A DNA stretch of 64,000 nt, taken from Symbiodinium sp. CCMP2592. Its lineage: Eukaryota; Sar; Dinophyceae; Suessiales; Symbiodiniaceae. How positions within the stretch are numbered: the first letter of the stretch is position 1; every line of letters begins with the position of its first letter. This document shows positions 45,001 through 52,700 of the stretch, piece after piece. A model generated the notes under the pieces. The model saw nothing but the letters and a program-made list of their open reading frames with translations, ran no database searches and was not told where the DNA came from. Both the position numbers and the translations under genes were made by a program. The DNA lies in contig CAJNDT010000979.1 in the NCBI GenBank assembly GCA_905221615.1, positions 220,001-284,000 of the forward strand. The letters run 5' to 3'.

Positions 45001-47970
45001 ACTCAGCGCCGTGTCAATCGCCGGCAGACATTGCTCCGGAACCGTTGGGTATTGTCCCTTTGCTTCAAAGCGTGGAGGCAAGGTCGGATAGCCGGCCAGG
45101 CAGCCATCAAAGCACAATGCCGGCGCCACCACCGCCAGGCGGCCCACCATGTCGCCACCATGCGGGGGCTTACTGCTCAGTTACGCGAGTCCCACCGCCG
45201 GGATGAAGCTGAATTCACCCGGCTTACCTTTCAGGATTGCCGGGAGCGAGGGCCAGTCGCATTGGCCCGCAAACTTCGTACTGTGCTGAAATGCGGACGC
45301 GGCGGAGCGTGCTCTGGCCTACCGGATAGGCTTCGCCTGCCCGAGGGGGAGGTTCAGGATCCCAAAGCCATTCTTGAAGCATTTGGCAGGCACTTTGCCA
45401 AAGCCGAAGATGCGGTGCCACAAACGCTGAGCGACCTGGGTCACGACATTTCGTCGGAACTCTATCCTGATGGACTATCGCTATGTGGCGCTCCCTCGCT
45501 GGTTGATTTGGCCGCTGCGTTTGCCTCACTCAAATCAGGCAAGGCACCCGGTATTTCGGGCCTCCCCCCTGAGCTTTACTCAACCTGTGCTGCTGCCGCG
45601 GCGATTAGCCACATGCCTATTGTGCTAAAATCCCTGTGCAGACAGCGCTTGCCTACGCTGTGGACTGGCATGCGTGCCCATCCAATCCCTAAGCCTAAAA
45701 AGCCTAGCGACCTTTGCGAAGGGTATCGCTCCATCGCGTTGGCCGAGCCGGCAAGCAAAGCAGTCGGCAAATCTGTGCGCGCGATGTTCAGCACCTGTTT
45801 TGAGGCTAGCACCATGCCCTCCATTGGGGGCGCTAGAGCAGGGTTCCCAGCCGAAATACCGGCGATGGCCGTGCGCTCGCATTTGGCGATGCTCAAGAGG
45901 CAAGGGCAACCAGGGGCCGCCATTTATGTGGACGGCGAGGCTGCCTTTTATGCAGCTCAGAGATCGCACATGTTCACCGAGGATGCTCCTGTGCTTGCGA
46001 AATACCTCGCATCGCTTCATCTGGAGTCAGAGGTCCGACGTCGCATATCTGAAGCAACTGCCGGCAAAGGTGCTCTGGAGCGAGCGGGTCTCCCTGAGGC
46101 CAGCATAGCCCTCATTCGAGCCACGTTCCAGCAGACCTGGTTTTCCGTTGGGGTTACTGAGAACACTGTTTTCCGTACCGCCCGCGGCACGATGCCTGGC
46201 TCGCCGGTTGCAGATATTGCCTTTCAGTTCGTGGTCGGTGCGTCCCTTCGGTGCTTGGCAGAGCACCTTACCGCTGAAAACATTGCGGCGCAGGTTGAGT
46301 TCCAGCAGCATACGGCCACGGCCACCCCCCAATCCTGGGTGGACGACATTGCGGTTCTCTTAAAGTCTGTTTCTGCAGACACAGTGTGTCGGGACACTGC
46401 ACGAGCAGTGGTGCTCATCTGCCAGTACCTAGCTATAGCGGGCATACGAGTGAACTTCTCACCCGGCAAAACGGAGGCCATGGTCTGCCTTCATGGGCCA
46501 GGCACAGTCAGGGCCAGGCACAATCTCATGATAGACAACGGGGGCAAGATCTCGTTCACGGTGCCTGGGCAACCTCCGGCTACGATCAGGTGTGTTGCCG
46601 AGTACACCCATTTGGGTATCCTCCGCGGCTGCCGTGCCAGTGACAGCCTTGCCATCCGGCAACGAGCCCAGTTGACCAGGGATGTTTTTCCGGCCTTTCG
46701 GCGGCGTATCCTAGCTAACAGCTACCTCACAGTGGCTGAGCGGCAGCACTTGCTTGTTGCTGTTGTCATGGCAAAGTTTCTTCACGGCTCTGGCACTTGG
46801 AGTCTTGAAGACGATGCAAGCAGGGCGCTGTTTCGACGGACGTACATGTCCTTCCTGCGGGGCAGCGTGCGGCCCCTACATGGCGTGCCGTGCCGGCGAC
46901 TGGGAGCCGAACAGATTTGTGCACTGACGGCAGCCCTGCTCCCTGAGGAGGCTTTTGCTATGGCCAAAGTCCGTGTTCTTGCGCAGCTCAGCACAAGGGC
47001 CGATGACTACCTTCAGGGTTGCCTGGAACTTGAGCAACAATGGCTCCTCCAGGCTCGTCAAGCGGTCAAACAGGTTGCCAAGGCAGTTGGGGATACTGCT
47101 TTGGTAAATTTCGCTGATTGTCATGCCACCGACGGACAGTGGATCCGGCAATGGCCATTGGATCGTCGGGCTACCACCAATCTCCTTCGGCGCTTCCGAA
47201 GACAGTGCGTCGATCAGCGTGCCGACCTTGTAGAGGGTGCCATCAACAAGGCTCGTGCCCATCAGACTGCAGCTGACTGGGGTTTCTTCTACTGTACAGT
47301 CGAGGCCCCTAAGCGTGTGCCGGATCGTTGCCAGTGTGACCTCTGTGACAGGACCTTCGATGGTCCAGCTCGTCTGGCGGTCCACCGTGCCAAGAGTCAT
47401 GGCATTCGCGCGCCCCAGGCCGCAGCATGGGGATCGGCCTGCGAGATTTGCCGTCGGCAATTTTGGTCGACCAAACGACTCAAAGAGCACTTCAGGAGAT
47501 CGGCTCGATGTGCCTTTGCCTACCAACAGGCCGAGGTTGGAGATCCCGCCACAACCGAGCAACTGGCACCCGATTGCGTCCCACCGACCGTCCTCACGGG
47601 ACCCGTCCCCTGGTGGGCGACGCTTCGGCCCCCTACACCGCCTGCATCGGCATATCCCACTCCCACCAGCCGCGTACACGTTCCTGATATCTGTGATCTC
47701 CGTGAGATCCATCAGGTTCCTACTTTCCTTACTGAATGGTTGGGTTTGGTTGAGAAGGGTATTGCTTGGCATGAAAGTGTAGCAGACACCGATTGGCAGA
47801 GGCCGATTGTCCGGCTGGCTGCCCAGATTTTTGAGAAGCTGCACCTAGACAGTGCAGAACACTCTGCAACGGCTGATAACTTGTCAGCTGTCTGGTGTGG
47901 CTCCAAGATTTTACTTGGACCCACAAGCTTGCTGCGCAAAGCGCGCAAGCACGTTTGGCCTTCGTTATAG
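39067..47970 (+). CDS. LINE ORF2 polyprotein: RNase H, APE endonuclease, reverse transcriptase, zinc fingers
   Basis: 2967 residues from ATG 39067, about twice the usual LINE ORF2, because roughly 1430 residues precede the first known domain. RNase H is at about 1436-1575 with D1441, E1486, D1509, H1555 and D1565. APE-type endonuclease is at about 1653-1895 with N1659, E1688, H1759, D1795, N1797, D1856, D1884 and H1885. Reverse transcriptase is at about 2120-2520: KAPGISGLPPELY at 2159, YRSIAL, VDGEAAFYA with D2289, GTMPGSPVAD, WVDD with D2426 and D2427, and a KTEAM motif. Zinc fingers are C2757/C2760/H2773/H2778 and C2792/C2795/H2808/C2815. The frame is open upstream through the whole of ORF1, so translation could also start by frameshift from ORF1 (near 39016) or at ATG 37678. 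The function in target-primed reverse transcription is a family inference. The N-terminal region is unrecognised. Confidence 0.93.
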   Translation: MPTSLKSGRFSNPLTHSVTRELDYVSPFMAATLGQRMHYEASLARMGIQVAELDPRVADFPTHWDHCGCDPAGHGWPDGEILCGFVSTFHDLLDQVGSTRMSCDEVGADFQGSHLKAPHPCLRPATSVQLGCAVHSEQACDILRDTSLGVSRDVQSLSCQAKPVPSLPPARVISFDLTPTIVPFAPGDRLPPFRSEGHSPTRTPGTLPVCKDRPSPKDATVRTHVQPVAGTADSGLALRASAKVFYPGSRTRGADPHASGPPGTHRAHNAQACEKHTIALSQHVQPVASTALNHLPGSGPILLQDPLSHHQQDCNWQTVCSLDHCIPPNPEVHRHVGCSKAGSLSNLDNHAPVTYTTEVGQAHGGSSAGPFASLARPAAPGKKGHPTLQHVLPSLPRKPTDLQHILAAAVPVHPPDLVPTLLGQPPEKLAAYTEAPEYDSEGQARYTVFDPSSHVRSRRFQRGWTLGDIVADAIGSAAFPVSRIQVIHHCMPGYPAPQVILSDRRTPGAALPLDLRSCGGMIHTAQLQAPHTCDDLRGLDARPSVHLPATCLMRNSQGSPVGMLVPPTEAHEWIAVTADDQPRPAAHGQSSTTITTTAMQPYPPRLLGFEQPVAIQPRVVPAILAEAAVWPSLVTQPTGTCTPIEQLRLLPPFGRVASDGHTVPFSLIVQGFPPVRLWGSRHWALMDFCYYAAIQLDAPPTQVHFITSPLPGIDAPQIVVVEPGQAEGGTLLPLDLRELELGVMPVDVEEGMSIRDILDRAATTLPELHGRLVEPWSQDRVSIQDCRGRVYTELPAALEELQWLALRIRPPEPTWAAHSILPTVQPTPPEVTTTSTTLMRTSVPTAAVVVVCDGSTVRSATYPLEGLPFRAILLDLLRALVGLGRLREEFTLQLAPVLSRATAPDHLIVPILAVTHAQGATVMVDPGVDALQLHPMVLPQGVRAGDALASAQRQAGIRVYVNGVPEELCRRALRTGDYLVFTDNPRPSYVVRNIDPALDRIDELRLFSFPLALPGLGYISTTSPVTLLARPRNVPFGDVLDRALQERAARMGTAHRERRSAWLLEPARAPHRLWLDTPLTPSLRQAGELITESGLLAPGSMLADADSDAATTAAILLIVTGADDVYRTYTIADPVTPLGYHLVHLTPGVTVSLAGLPVPPGFHYRPPPHTRTGAHFLFVRGAGTGPLTVTTEPDAPVAPAELPIEPAAPVIDIDDAEDVEVIPPAVVVPSSPTEDTSHAEPREGTSLASLTVGRRPATGRAPGRAGLPKQMAHVCHDAHPGGGVHPRASAATTATASGVPSDSTMPPDISSSDLQHATLPAVRSVGVPLVPTPFGRRHIPHQTRASAGCRLPESAVKPAASVNTGIKCDSPGHVDGPKETSLHIGLPNDAIDVALDGFALQHACVRKPARLDLPVETAAFLNCLPSATSTEKPSSLLMYVDGSFEDGRGAWAVCCLGLFEDEWRWIGYFADKVPEQIAVHSAFEPELYAQLVALGVAARAGISATVYYDCQSASLVASGSAATSAATDLARAAVHLYMCCAVQGRCPAMQHVRSHQGNPLNELVDRMAKLALRSARPPAPLGDSNVADYICNREFDWLWLYTASQQSCIWPVVDQDGCTEPACLPPRSQLPETPSAWAFANRDKGPTHMSVRLRAVTYNTLSCQTALQRQCLHTYMQRHHIQVLGLQEARQTTEPKTCVQGVIRFSGPTEQGQLGCQIWVDLSAGPWVRSAFCVTFRHPRLLEVQARLGDQPLLLISGHCPTSVAPAAERQAWWRMLRDRLLARPPGHVPLLLLDANARFALQGEAEQPSNDNGTELERIVAEFSLGRTAAFEPGGGPRITWQPPAHSLASGACLDYVLCCSTWFNSGTEQKVLPIEDVHAGIDHTPVMVSFSLDVWRPPRDPLRIDRAAMLTTEGQQRLQHLFDTLPEVPWHTCVDEHLQIVNSHLQQGILQTFTGGERPRKPTISDATWQLIRARRTQRRVNRRQTLLRNRWVLSLCFKAWRQGRIAGQAAIKAQCRRHHRQAAHHVATMRGLTAQLRESHRRDEAEFTRLTFQDCRERGPVALARKLRTVLKCGRGGACSGLPDRLRLPEGEVQDPKAILEAFGRHFAKAEDAVPQTLSDLGHDISSELYPDGLSLCGAPSLVDLAAAFASLKSGKAPGISGLPPELYSTCAAAAAISHMPIVLKSLCRQRLPTLWTGMRAHPIPKPKKPSDLCEGYRSIALAEPASKAVGKSVRAMFSTCFEASTMPSIGGARAGFPAEIPAMAVRSHLAMLKRQGQPGAAIYVDGEAAFYAAQRSHMFTEDAPVLAKYLASLHLESEVRRRISEATAGKGALERAGLPEASIALIRATFQQTWFSVGVTENTVFRTARGTMPGSPVADIAFQFVVGASLRCLAEHLTAENIAAQVEFQQHTATATPQSWVDDIAVLLKSVSADTVCRDTARAVVLICQYLAIAGIRVNFSPGKTEAMVCLHGPGTVRARHNLMIDNGGKISFTVPGQPPATIRCVAEYTHLGILRGCRASDSLAIRQRAQLTRDVFPAFRRRILANSYLTVAERQHLLVAVVMAKFLHGSGTWSLEDDASRALFRRTYMSFLRGSVRPLHGVPCRRLGAEQICALTAALLPEEAFAMAKVRVLAQLSTRADDYLQGCLELEQQWLLQARQAVKQVAKAVGDTALVNFADCHATDGQWIRQWPLDRRATTNLLRRFRRQCVDQRADLVEGAINKARAHQTAADWGFFYCTVEAPKRVPDRCQCDLCDRTFDGPARLAVHRAKSHGIRAPQAAAWGSACEICRRQFWSTKRLKEHFRRSARCAFAYQQAEVGDPATTEQLAPDCVPPTVLTGPVPWWATLRPPTPPASAYPTPTSRVHVPDICDLREIHQVPTFLTEWLGLVEKGIAWHESVADTDWQRPIVRLAAQIFEKLHLDSAEHSATADNLSAVWCGSKILLGPTSLLRKARKHVWPSL
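40441..42640 (+). other. ORF2 N-terminal region with repeated modules
   Basis: Within ORF2, two segments look homologous at protein level. One has LPLDLR at nt 40597 (residue 511) and the other has LPLDLRE at nt 41260 (residue 732). Each is preceded about 20-25 residues earlier by a PG..APQ motif followed by a hydrophobic VIL or IVVV strand. Further downstream, shorter stretches such as GIRVYVNG and VVVVCDGSTV look like compact beta-rich units. I do not recognise the fold. An acidic, proline-rich linker follows and leads into RNase H. Confidence 0.45.
43372..43790 (+). other. RNase H domain of LINE ORF2
   Basis: A type-1 RNase H signature: YVDGS (Asp at nt 43387), EPELYA (Glu at 43522), YYDCQSA (Asp at 43591), RSHQGN (His at 43729) and ELVDRMAK (Asp at 43759). 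The complete carboxylate set suggests an active enzyme degrading RNA in the RNA-DNA hybrid. Its position before the endonuclease is unusual. Confidence 0.88.
44020..44755 (+). other. APE-type endonuclease domain of LINE ORF2
   Basis: Exonuclease-endonuclease-phosphatase fold motifs: VTYNTLS (Asn at nt 44041), GLQEAR (Glu at 44128), SGHCP (His at 44341), LLDANAR (Asp at 44449, Asn at 44455), LDYVL (Asp at 44632) and IDHTPV (Asp at 44716, His at 44719). All active-site positions are filled. In LINEs this domain makes the first-strand nick. Confidence 0.92.
45430..46620 (+). other. Reverse transcriptase domain of LINE ORF2
   Basis: RT_nLTR-like motifs in order: KAPGISGLPPELY (nt 45541), HPIPKPKKP...YRSIAL, motif A with Asp at nt 45931, motif B GTMPGSPVAD, motif C WVDD with Asp at 46342 and 46345, motif D with GIRVN..PGKTEAM, and EYTHLGI. 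The metal-binding triad is complete. WVDD replaces the more common Y/FADD, and motif A has AFY where AFD is frequent. Confidence 0.93.
47335..47511 (+). other. Two C-terminal zinc fingers of LINE ORF2
   Basis: First finger CDLC...H-x4-H is C2H2-like. The second, CEIC...H-x6-C, is CCHC-like. C2H2-type fingers near the C-terminus of LINE proteins commonly contact nucleic acid. Confidence 0.85.
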
Positions 47971-48024
47971 GCTAATCTGTTGAATTCAGGAGTGCGTCTA
48001 TGGACACAAGCCACGTCGCCAAAA

Positions 48025-48037
48025 AAACGCCCAAAAC
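48025..48037. repeat. LINE target-site duplication, right copy
   Basis: AAACGCCCAAAAC, identical to 37425-37437. The run of seven A at 48021-48027 spans the element's tail and the start of the duplication, so the true junction could shift by up to three bases. Confidence 0.92.
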
Positions 48038-48312
48038 TCAACACTAAGCTGAGGCCCCGGCCTCGCCTCAGCTCGCGGCGCGTTGAGGGCCTCGGTGGAG
48101 GTGGCCCAGCGCCTCGCAGCTCAGGCCCTGGGGTTAGTTTAGGGTATAGGGTTTAGGGTTCAGCAGCTCCGGATCGAGCAGTTTTAAAGTAGAGTTGTAT
48201 TTACGGTCTTGATATAACACCCACCCACCCATAGAATCCCATAACATTAAGCAATATAAAATTCTTTCATCATCATTCAGAGAGTTCTACCTACAACTTA
48301 GCTTGTCAAACT
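48038..48312. other. Spacer between LINE and 28-bp array
   Basis: Begins with the continuation of the interrupted telomere-like block, then a GC-rich segment (48048-48130), a short TTTAGGG run near 48135-48160 and AT-rich unique sequence. No gene. Confidence 0.6.
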
Positions 48313-48697
48313 AGGCCCTAAACCCTAAAGCCCAAACCCTAGGCCTTAAACTCTAGAGCCCAAACCCTAGGCCCTAAACCCTAAAGCCCAAACCCTAGGC
48401 CCTGAACCTTAAAGCCCAAACCCTAGGCCCTAAACCCTAAAGCCCAAACCCTAGGCCTTAAACTCTAGAGCCCAAACCCTAGGCCCTAAACCCTAAAGCC
48501 CAAACCCTAGGCCCTGAACCTTAAAGCCCAAACCCTAGGCCCTAAACCCTAAAGCCCAAACCCTAGGCCCTAAACCCTAAAGCCCAAACCCTAGGCCCTA
48601 AACCCTAAAGCCAAACCCTAGGCCCTAAACCCTAAAGCCCAAACCCTAGGCCCTAAACCCTAAAGCCCAAACCCTAGGCCCTAAACCCTAAAGCCCT
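48313..48697 (-). repeat. 28-bp array with higher-order structure, about 13.8 copies
   Basis: The unit is AGGCCCTAAACCCTAAAGCC followed by CAAACCCT, that is four telomere-like heptamers. Unit variants are ordered A-B-A-C-A-B-A-C and then A units only. B is marked by GGCCTTAAACTCTAGAG and C by GGCCCTGAACCTTAAAG. The first 224 bp are therefore two copies of a 112-bp higher-order unit. One later unit lacks a single C. Confidence 0.93.
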
Positions 48698-48703
48698 TGG
48701 AAT

Positions 48704-49558
48704 GATTTTGGGCCTTGCCCGCGAATCCATTAAGGTTGGTAGGATTTTGGGCCTTGCCCGCGAATCCATTAAGGTTGGTAGGATTTTGGGCCTTGCCCGC
48801 GAATCCATTAAGGTTGGTAGGATTGTGGGCCTTGCCCGCGAATCCATTAAGGTTGGTAGGATCTTGGGCCTTGCCCGCGAATCCATTAAGGTTGGTAGGA
48901 AATTTTGGGCCTTGCCCGCGAATCCATTAAGGTTGGTAGGATTTTGGGCCTTGCCCGCGAATCCATTAAGGTTGGTAGGATTTTGGGCCTTGCCCGCGAA
49001 TCCATTAAGGTTGGTAGGATTTTGGGCCTTGCCCGCGAATCCATTAAGGTTGGTAGGATTTTGGGCCTTGCCCGCTAATCCATTAAGGTTGGTAGGATTT
49101 TGGGCCTTGCCCGCGAATCCATTAAGGTTGGTAGGATTTTGGCCTTGCCCGCGAATCCATTAAGGTTGGTAGGATTTTGGGCCTTGCCCGCGAATCCATT
49201 AAGGTTGGTAGGATTTTGGGCCTTGCCCGCGAATCCATTAAGGTTGGTAGGATTTTGGGCCTTGCCCGCGAATCCATTAAGGTTGGTAGGATTTTGGGCC
49301 TTGCCCGCGAATCCATTAAGGTTGGTAGGATTTTGGGCCTTGCCCGCGAATCCATTAAGGTTGGTAGGATTTTGGGCCTTGCCCGCGAATCCATTAAGGT
49401 TGGTAGGATTTTGGGCCTTGCCCGCGAATCCATTAAGGTTGGTAGGATTTTGGGCCTTGCCCGCGAATCCATTAAGGTTGGTAGGATTTTGGGCCTTGCC
49501 CGCGAATCCATTAAGGTTGGTAGGAAATTTTGGGCCTTGCCCGCCAATTCATTAAGGT
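48704..49558. repeat. 39-bp minisatellite, about 22 copies
   Basis: The unit begins ATTTTGGGCCTTGCCCGCGA, continues ATCCATTAAG and ends GTTGGTAGG. Copies are nearly identical; exceptions include two copies with two extra A (near 48900 and 49525), one missing a base near 49138 and a few substitutions. Because 39 is a multiple of three and the unit lacks stops in several frames, long open frames appear on both strands; I take these as by-products. Within each unit GGGCCTTGCCCG is partly self-complementary. Confidence 0.95.
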
Positions 49559-49583
49559 TTAAATTATTATATGATGAAGAGTA

Positions 49584-49617
49584 TTTAGGGTTTAGGGTTT
49601 AGGGTTTAGGGTTTAGG
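49584..49617 (+). repeat. Perfect (TTTAGGG)4 run
   Basis: Four exact consecutive TTTAGGG heptamers plus a partial fifth, the purest G-strand run in the window. It lies directly right of the 39-bp array and opposite in orientation to the CCCTAAA-derived 28-bp array on its left. Confidence 0.9.
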
Positions 49618-49620
49618 TGG

Positions 49621-49785
49621 GGGTAGTTCTTTAAATTAGCCAATGCTATTTTGGGGGGGTTCCTTACTATAGTATAATGGGCCCCTGAAGCCCTATTCTA
49701 ATTATTAATTAAGTTTGCGTCTCTTTTTGTAATCTCAGTACTCTCTTAGGAACTTAAAACAGGACCCTAACTTAGAGAACTACCC
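49621..49785. mobile_element. MITE-like element with GGGTAGTTCT ends
   Basis: The left end GGGTAGTTCTTTAAATTAG and the reverse complement of the right end GGGTAGTTCTCTAAGTTAG differ at two of 19 positions. At 165 bp it has no coding capacity. Its termini resemble those at 36545-36645 and the right end at 51370, so it likely belongs to the same broad family. The left end touches the TTTAGGG run. Confidence 0.55.
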
Positions 49786-52700
49786 ATAGAGGCCTTGTGA
49801 GATAGAATAGGAACTGCTTTAAGCATTCCTAAACGGGCGCGGATTCCTTACAAGCTTCCCTTACGGGTGGGGTGCCTTATTGAAGGTTTCTTAAGGGCTT
49901 TTGCAAGGCTCGAGTTGGGGATTCAGGCCTTCTGCATGATACCCTTGGAACCTTGAAACCCTAAAAATGGGTTCGTTGAGGGCAAAATGCCGGCGCTGCT
50001 TTGGAGAAAGGGTGCACATCAACTAAAAGAAACCTGGAACCCTAAACCCTTAATGATACCTGGCTTTGGTGTGAGGACTGAGGGGATGCCTCGGGTGATC
50101 TTCATGGTTTTCAAAGGGCTCTATGGGTCTTCGCGCAGTTTTGTGGGAATTTGGAGTGTGTGACGTTTAGGTTCTGCTGGGGTCAACGGGTTGGTGCGTT
50201 CATTCATTCGGGTTTGCTCAAGTTTTAAATGGTCCACCATAGGGTATCCTTCAGGTTCTGTTGGATTTATGGGTTCTGGAGCTTTGGGGGTTTGGGGTGT
50301 AGGGAATTAGAATTGGGTTAGGATTGCCTTTTAGCCTTTGGGGCGCCTGGTATGGTGAGGCACAATCAGGAGAGCTTTCGGAGCAACTAGAGGTGCTAAG
50401 GGTTTACAGCCTAAAAACGAGACGCTCCGCCGCCCAAGTCGCTACTGTAAATCGTGAAGCGGAACCCTGAAAGGTAGCCGTGTCAGGATTTTGCTGGTGG
50501 TTAAATCATGATTAGACCGCAGAAAAGGTTCAGGATACGCGCCTGCGGTCAGGGTTGAGGTTTCAGGCTTCAGGGACCGGGTTCCAGGCCATAGGGTTTA
50601 GTTAGGGCTTAGGCTTTAGGGTTTTGGGCTCGGGTTTAGGGCTAGGGATTTCGAAGCCTTCGCTGTCGATGCAGGCCCCAGACCTTGATGCAATTCTCGT
50701 GGCCGGGCATTCCATGGGTGGCCACGGTGCCTTGCCACTTGTAACAAATATGGGTGACTCTTTCAACACCTTTGGGTTTTAGAGTTTCGGGTATATGTGT
50801 TTTTTTCTCGGACCAGGGAAGCATACCCGATCTAGAGTATTTTGTGCAACCGCCAAGACACAGTTAAGTCAAAGGGTATGCTTAACAGTTTCAGTTTACA
50901 CTACAAGCATCAGACAGTGATATGAAACACCTTCTACCTACAGTGCAGCACAACTTGCTGCTTCTGTTGTAACACAGGAGTTTGTCACATTGGAGGACCC
51001 CAAGCTTGGAGCTTAAATGGCATGATTCTGACTATCAGACCGCCAAGTACTGCGCCCTTGCTGTTAACCCTTGTTGCTGAGGCTCTTCCCTCCTGTCTCC
51101 TCACGAGGATGTCCAAGAGTTGAAAGAGCAGATGAAGGTTTCGGAATATTCATCGGCATCTCATCTTGAGGTAGCCCAAAGCAAGAGCTCAAGGTGCTTA
51201 CAGCCGAAAGACAGCGCAGTCAATCGTGCTGCAGTCACTTCAGCCTGGACGATCCACAGAACTGTAACCGACCGGTTGTTGTCTAAATTAATTAGGGTTC
51301 CTTACAAGGGTCTTGCAAGGGTGCCGTACTATTTCGGGGACGTAAGGGGACCCTAATTTCGAGAACTCCCGACATCGCTCTTCAGCAACAGAAGAGACCG
51401 AATCAACAGAGCCAGCCTCTGCAAGTGTAACAGCAGTGCCGCTGATAACGACTTTCATGTCGATCCCGCAAGTGAATCCTACTATGTTGGGCTTAATAGG
51501 GCAGGGTGTCTCCTAAGCCCTGACACACTAAGCTCTATAGCGGCAGAAGCAGAGCAGACAAGTACCAGCAAACAAAGGACCGACACAACAACGAGGGCAA
51601 GCACCCAGAACCACTAATGACACAGAAGACTCAACCCTAGACCCTAGCAATACCTCAACCCTGATTCCTAGGCTGCTCGCTGCATCGCTTCGGGGGCAGC
51701 TGCTGGGCATAGCCAGCTCCGCCGGATGGCTGCGGAAGGACCGCTGACTTCGGGGCTTGGGGTTTAGAGTTTAGGGATCCCCAACTTAAGGGCTCGAAAA
51801 AGGTTAGCCCGTTTCAAGTATCGCAGGATTATAGGTAACCCCAAAAAGGTGAAAGGTTGCCTACCCAGCTACTAAGCTTATCTGTTTGGGTGGTCGAAGG
51901 GTTTGTAGATTTTGGGGTTGTAGGAGTTTAGGCTCTGGTGCTCAGTTGCTGGGTGGTTGGATTAGGGCTTGAGGATTTTTTGTGGTGGCTTAGTTGACTG
52001 TTCTCGTGCTCTGGGATCAGTTTCTTGCGTTTCTGGGCTATCCGGTGTTCCTATGCGGGGGAGGGCTCAGTCAAAAGGGTCTTAGGGAGTCGTTTCGTTT
52101 TGTGAGATGAGGGATGATTGGGGTTGATTCTAGTGTTTTGGGCTGGGCTCAGGGGTTTGCGGGGTTGATTCGCAGTTTTGGAATTGTCGGTGGTTCTTTC
52201 AGCATCAGACCTCTAACTTGTTTACATGAAACGGTGCTGTGGCTGCATGCTGCAGCATGCAGACAAGCAAGACATGTGCAATACTGAGTAGCTCTACGAG
52301 TTTGAAGGTTTGTCAAAGGGCTTTGGGCTCAAATTGCTGGTTTCAGGGTAACTAAAGCCTCAACCCTTCACTCGAACAATCCGCAAAGCCTGAACTAAAC
52401 CGTGAACCCTAATGCATCATGCAGAAGCCTGAGTAGTTACCAACAGTATTCCTGAGGGTTCCTTAATGTACTCATACCATTAGGCCATAGTATATCCCAA
52501 AACCCCATTCTGATAATCAAGGCACCTGTACTAGCTTTTTTCCTTTGAGTTTTGGGGAGTTTTCGATCATACCCGTCTGGCTTCCTCGAGACTGCCCGGC
52601 CAAGGTCGCATTTGTGTTTCCACTGTGAAAACCCGGAAAGCCCACTGAGTGGATCTTGACTACGTAACTTTAGCTTGGTTGACTAGTTTTTTCGCTACGG

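Larger units (their letters stand above)
37438..48024 (+). mobile_element. Complete LINE (non-LTR) retrotransposon, 10.6 kb
   Basis: A full-length non-LTR retrotransposon bounded by a perfect 13-bp target-site duplication and ending in a short A run at 48021-48027. The order is: about 500-base 5' leader, ORF1 (zinc finger, basic, coiled coil), ORF2 (RNase H, APE-type endonuclease, reverse transcriptase, two zinc fingers), then a 54-base 3' untranslated tail. It is visibly richer in G+C than its surroundings. Both ORFs are uninterrupted and catalytic residues are present, so a recent, possibly active copy is likely. Movement would be by target-primed reverse transcription: ORF2 nicks the target and extends the 3' end using the element RNA. 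No intron is evident. The clade is uncertain. Confidence 0.95.

Noticed and set aside
48704..49558. CRISPR array
   Set aside because: The 39-bp units are contiguous with no variable spacers, so it is a minisatellite in a eukaryote-like context.
48702..49602. Repeat proteins encoded by the 39-bp array on either strand
   Set aside because: Several frames on both strands are open only because the unit length is divisible by three and the unit lacks stops.
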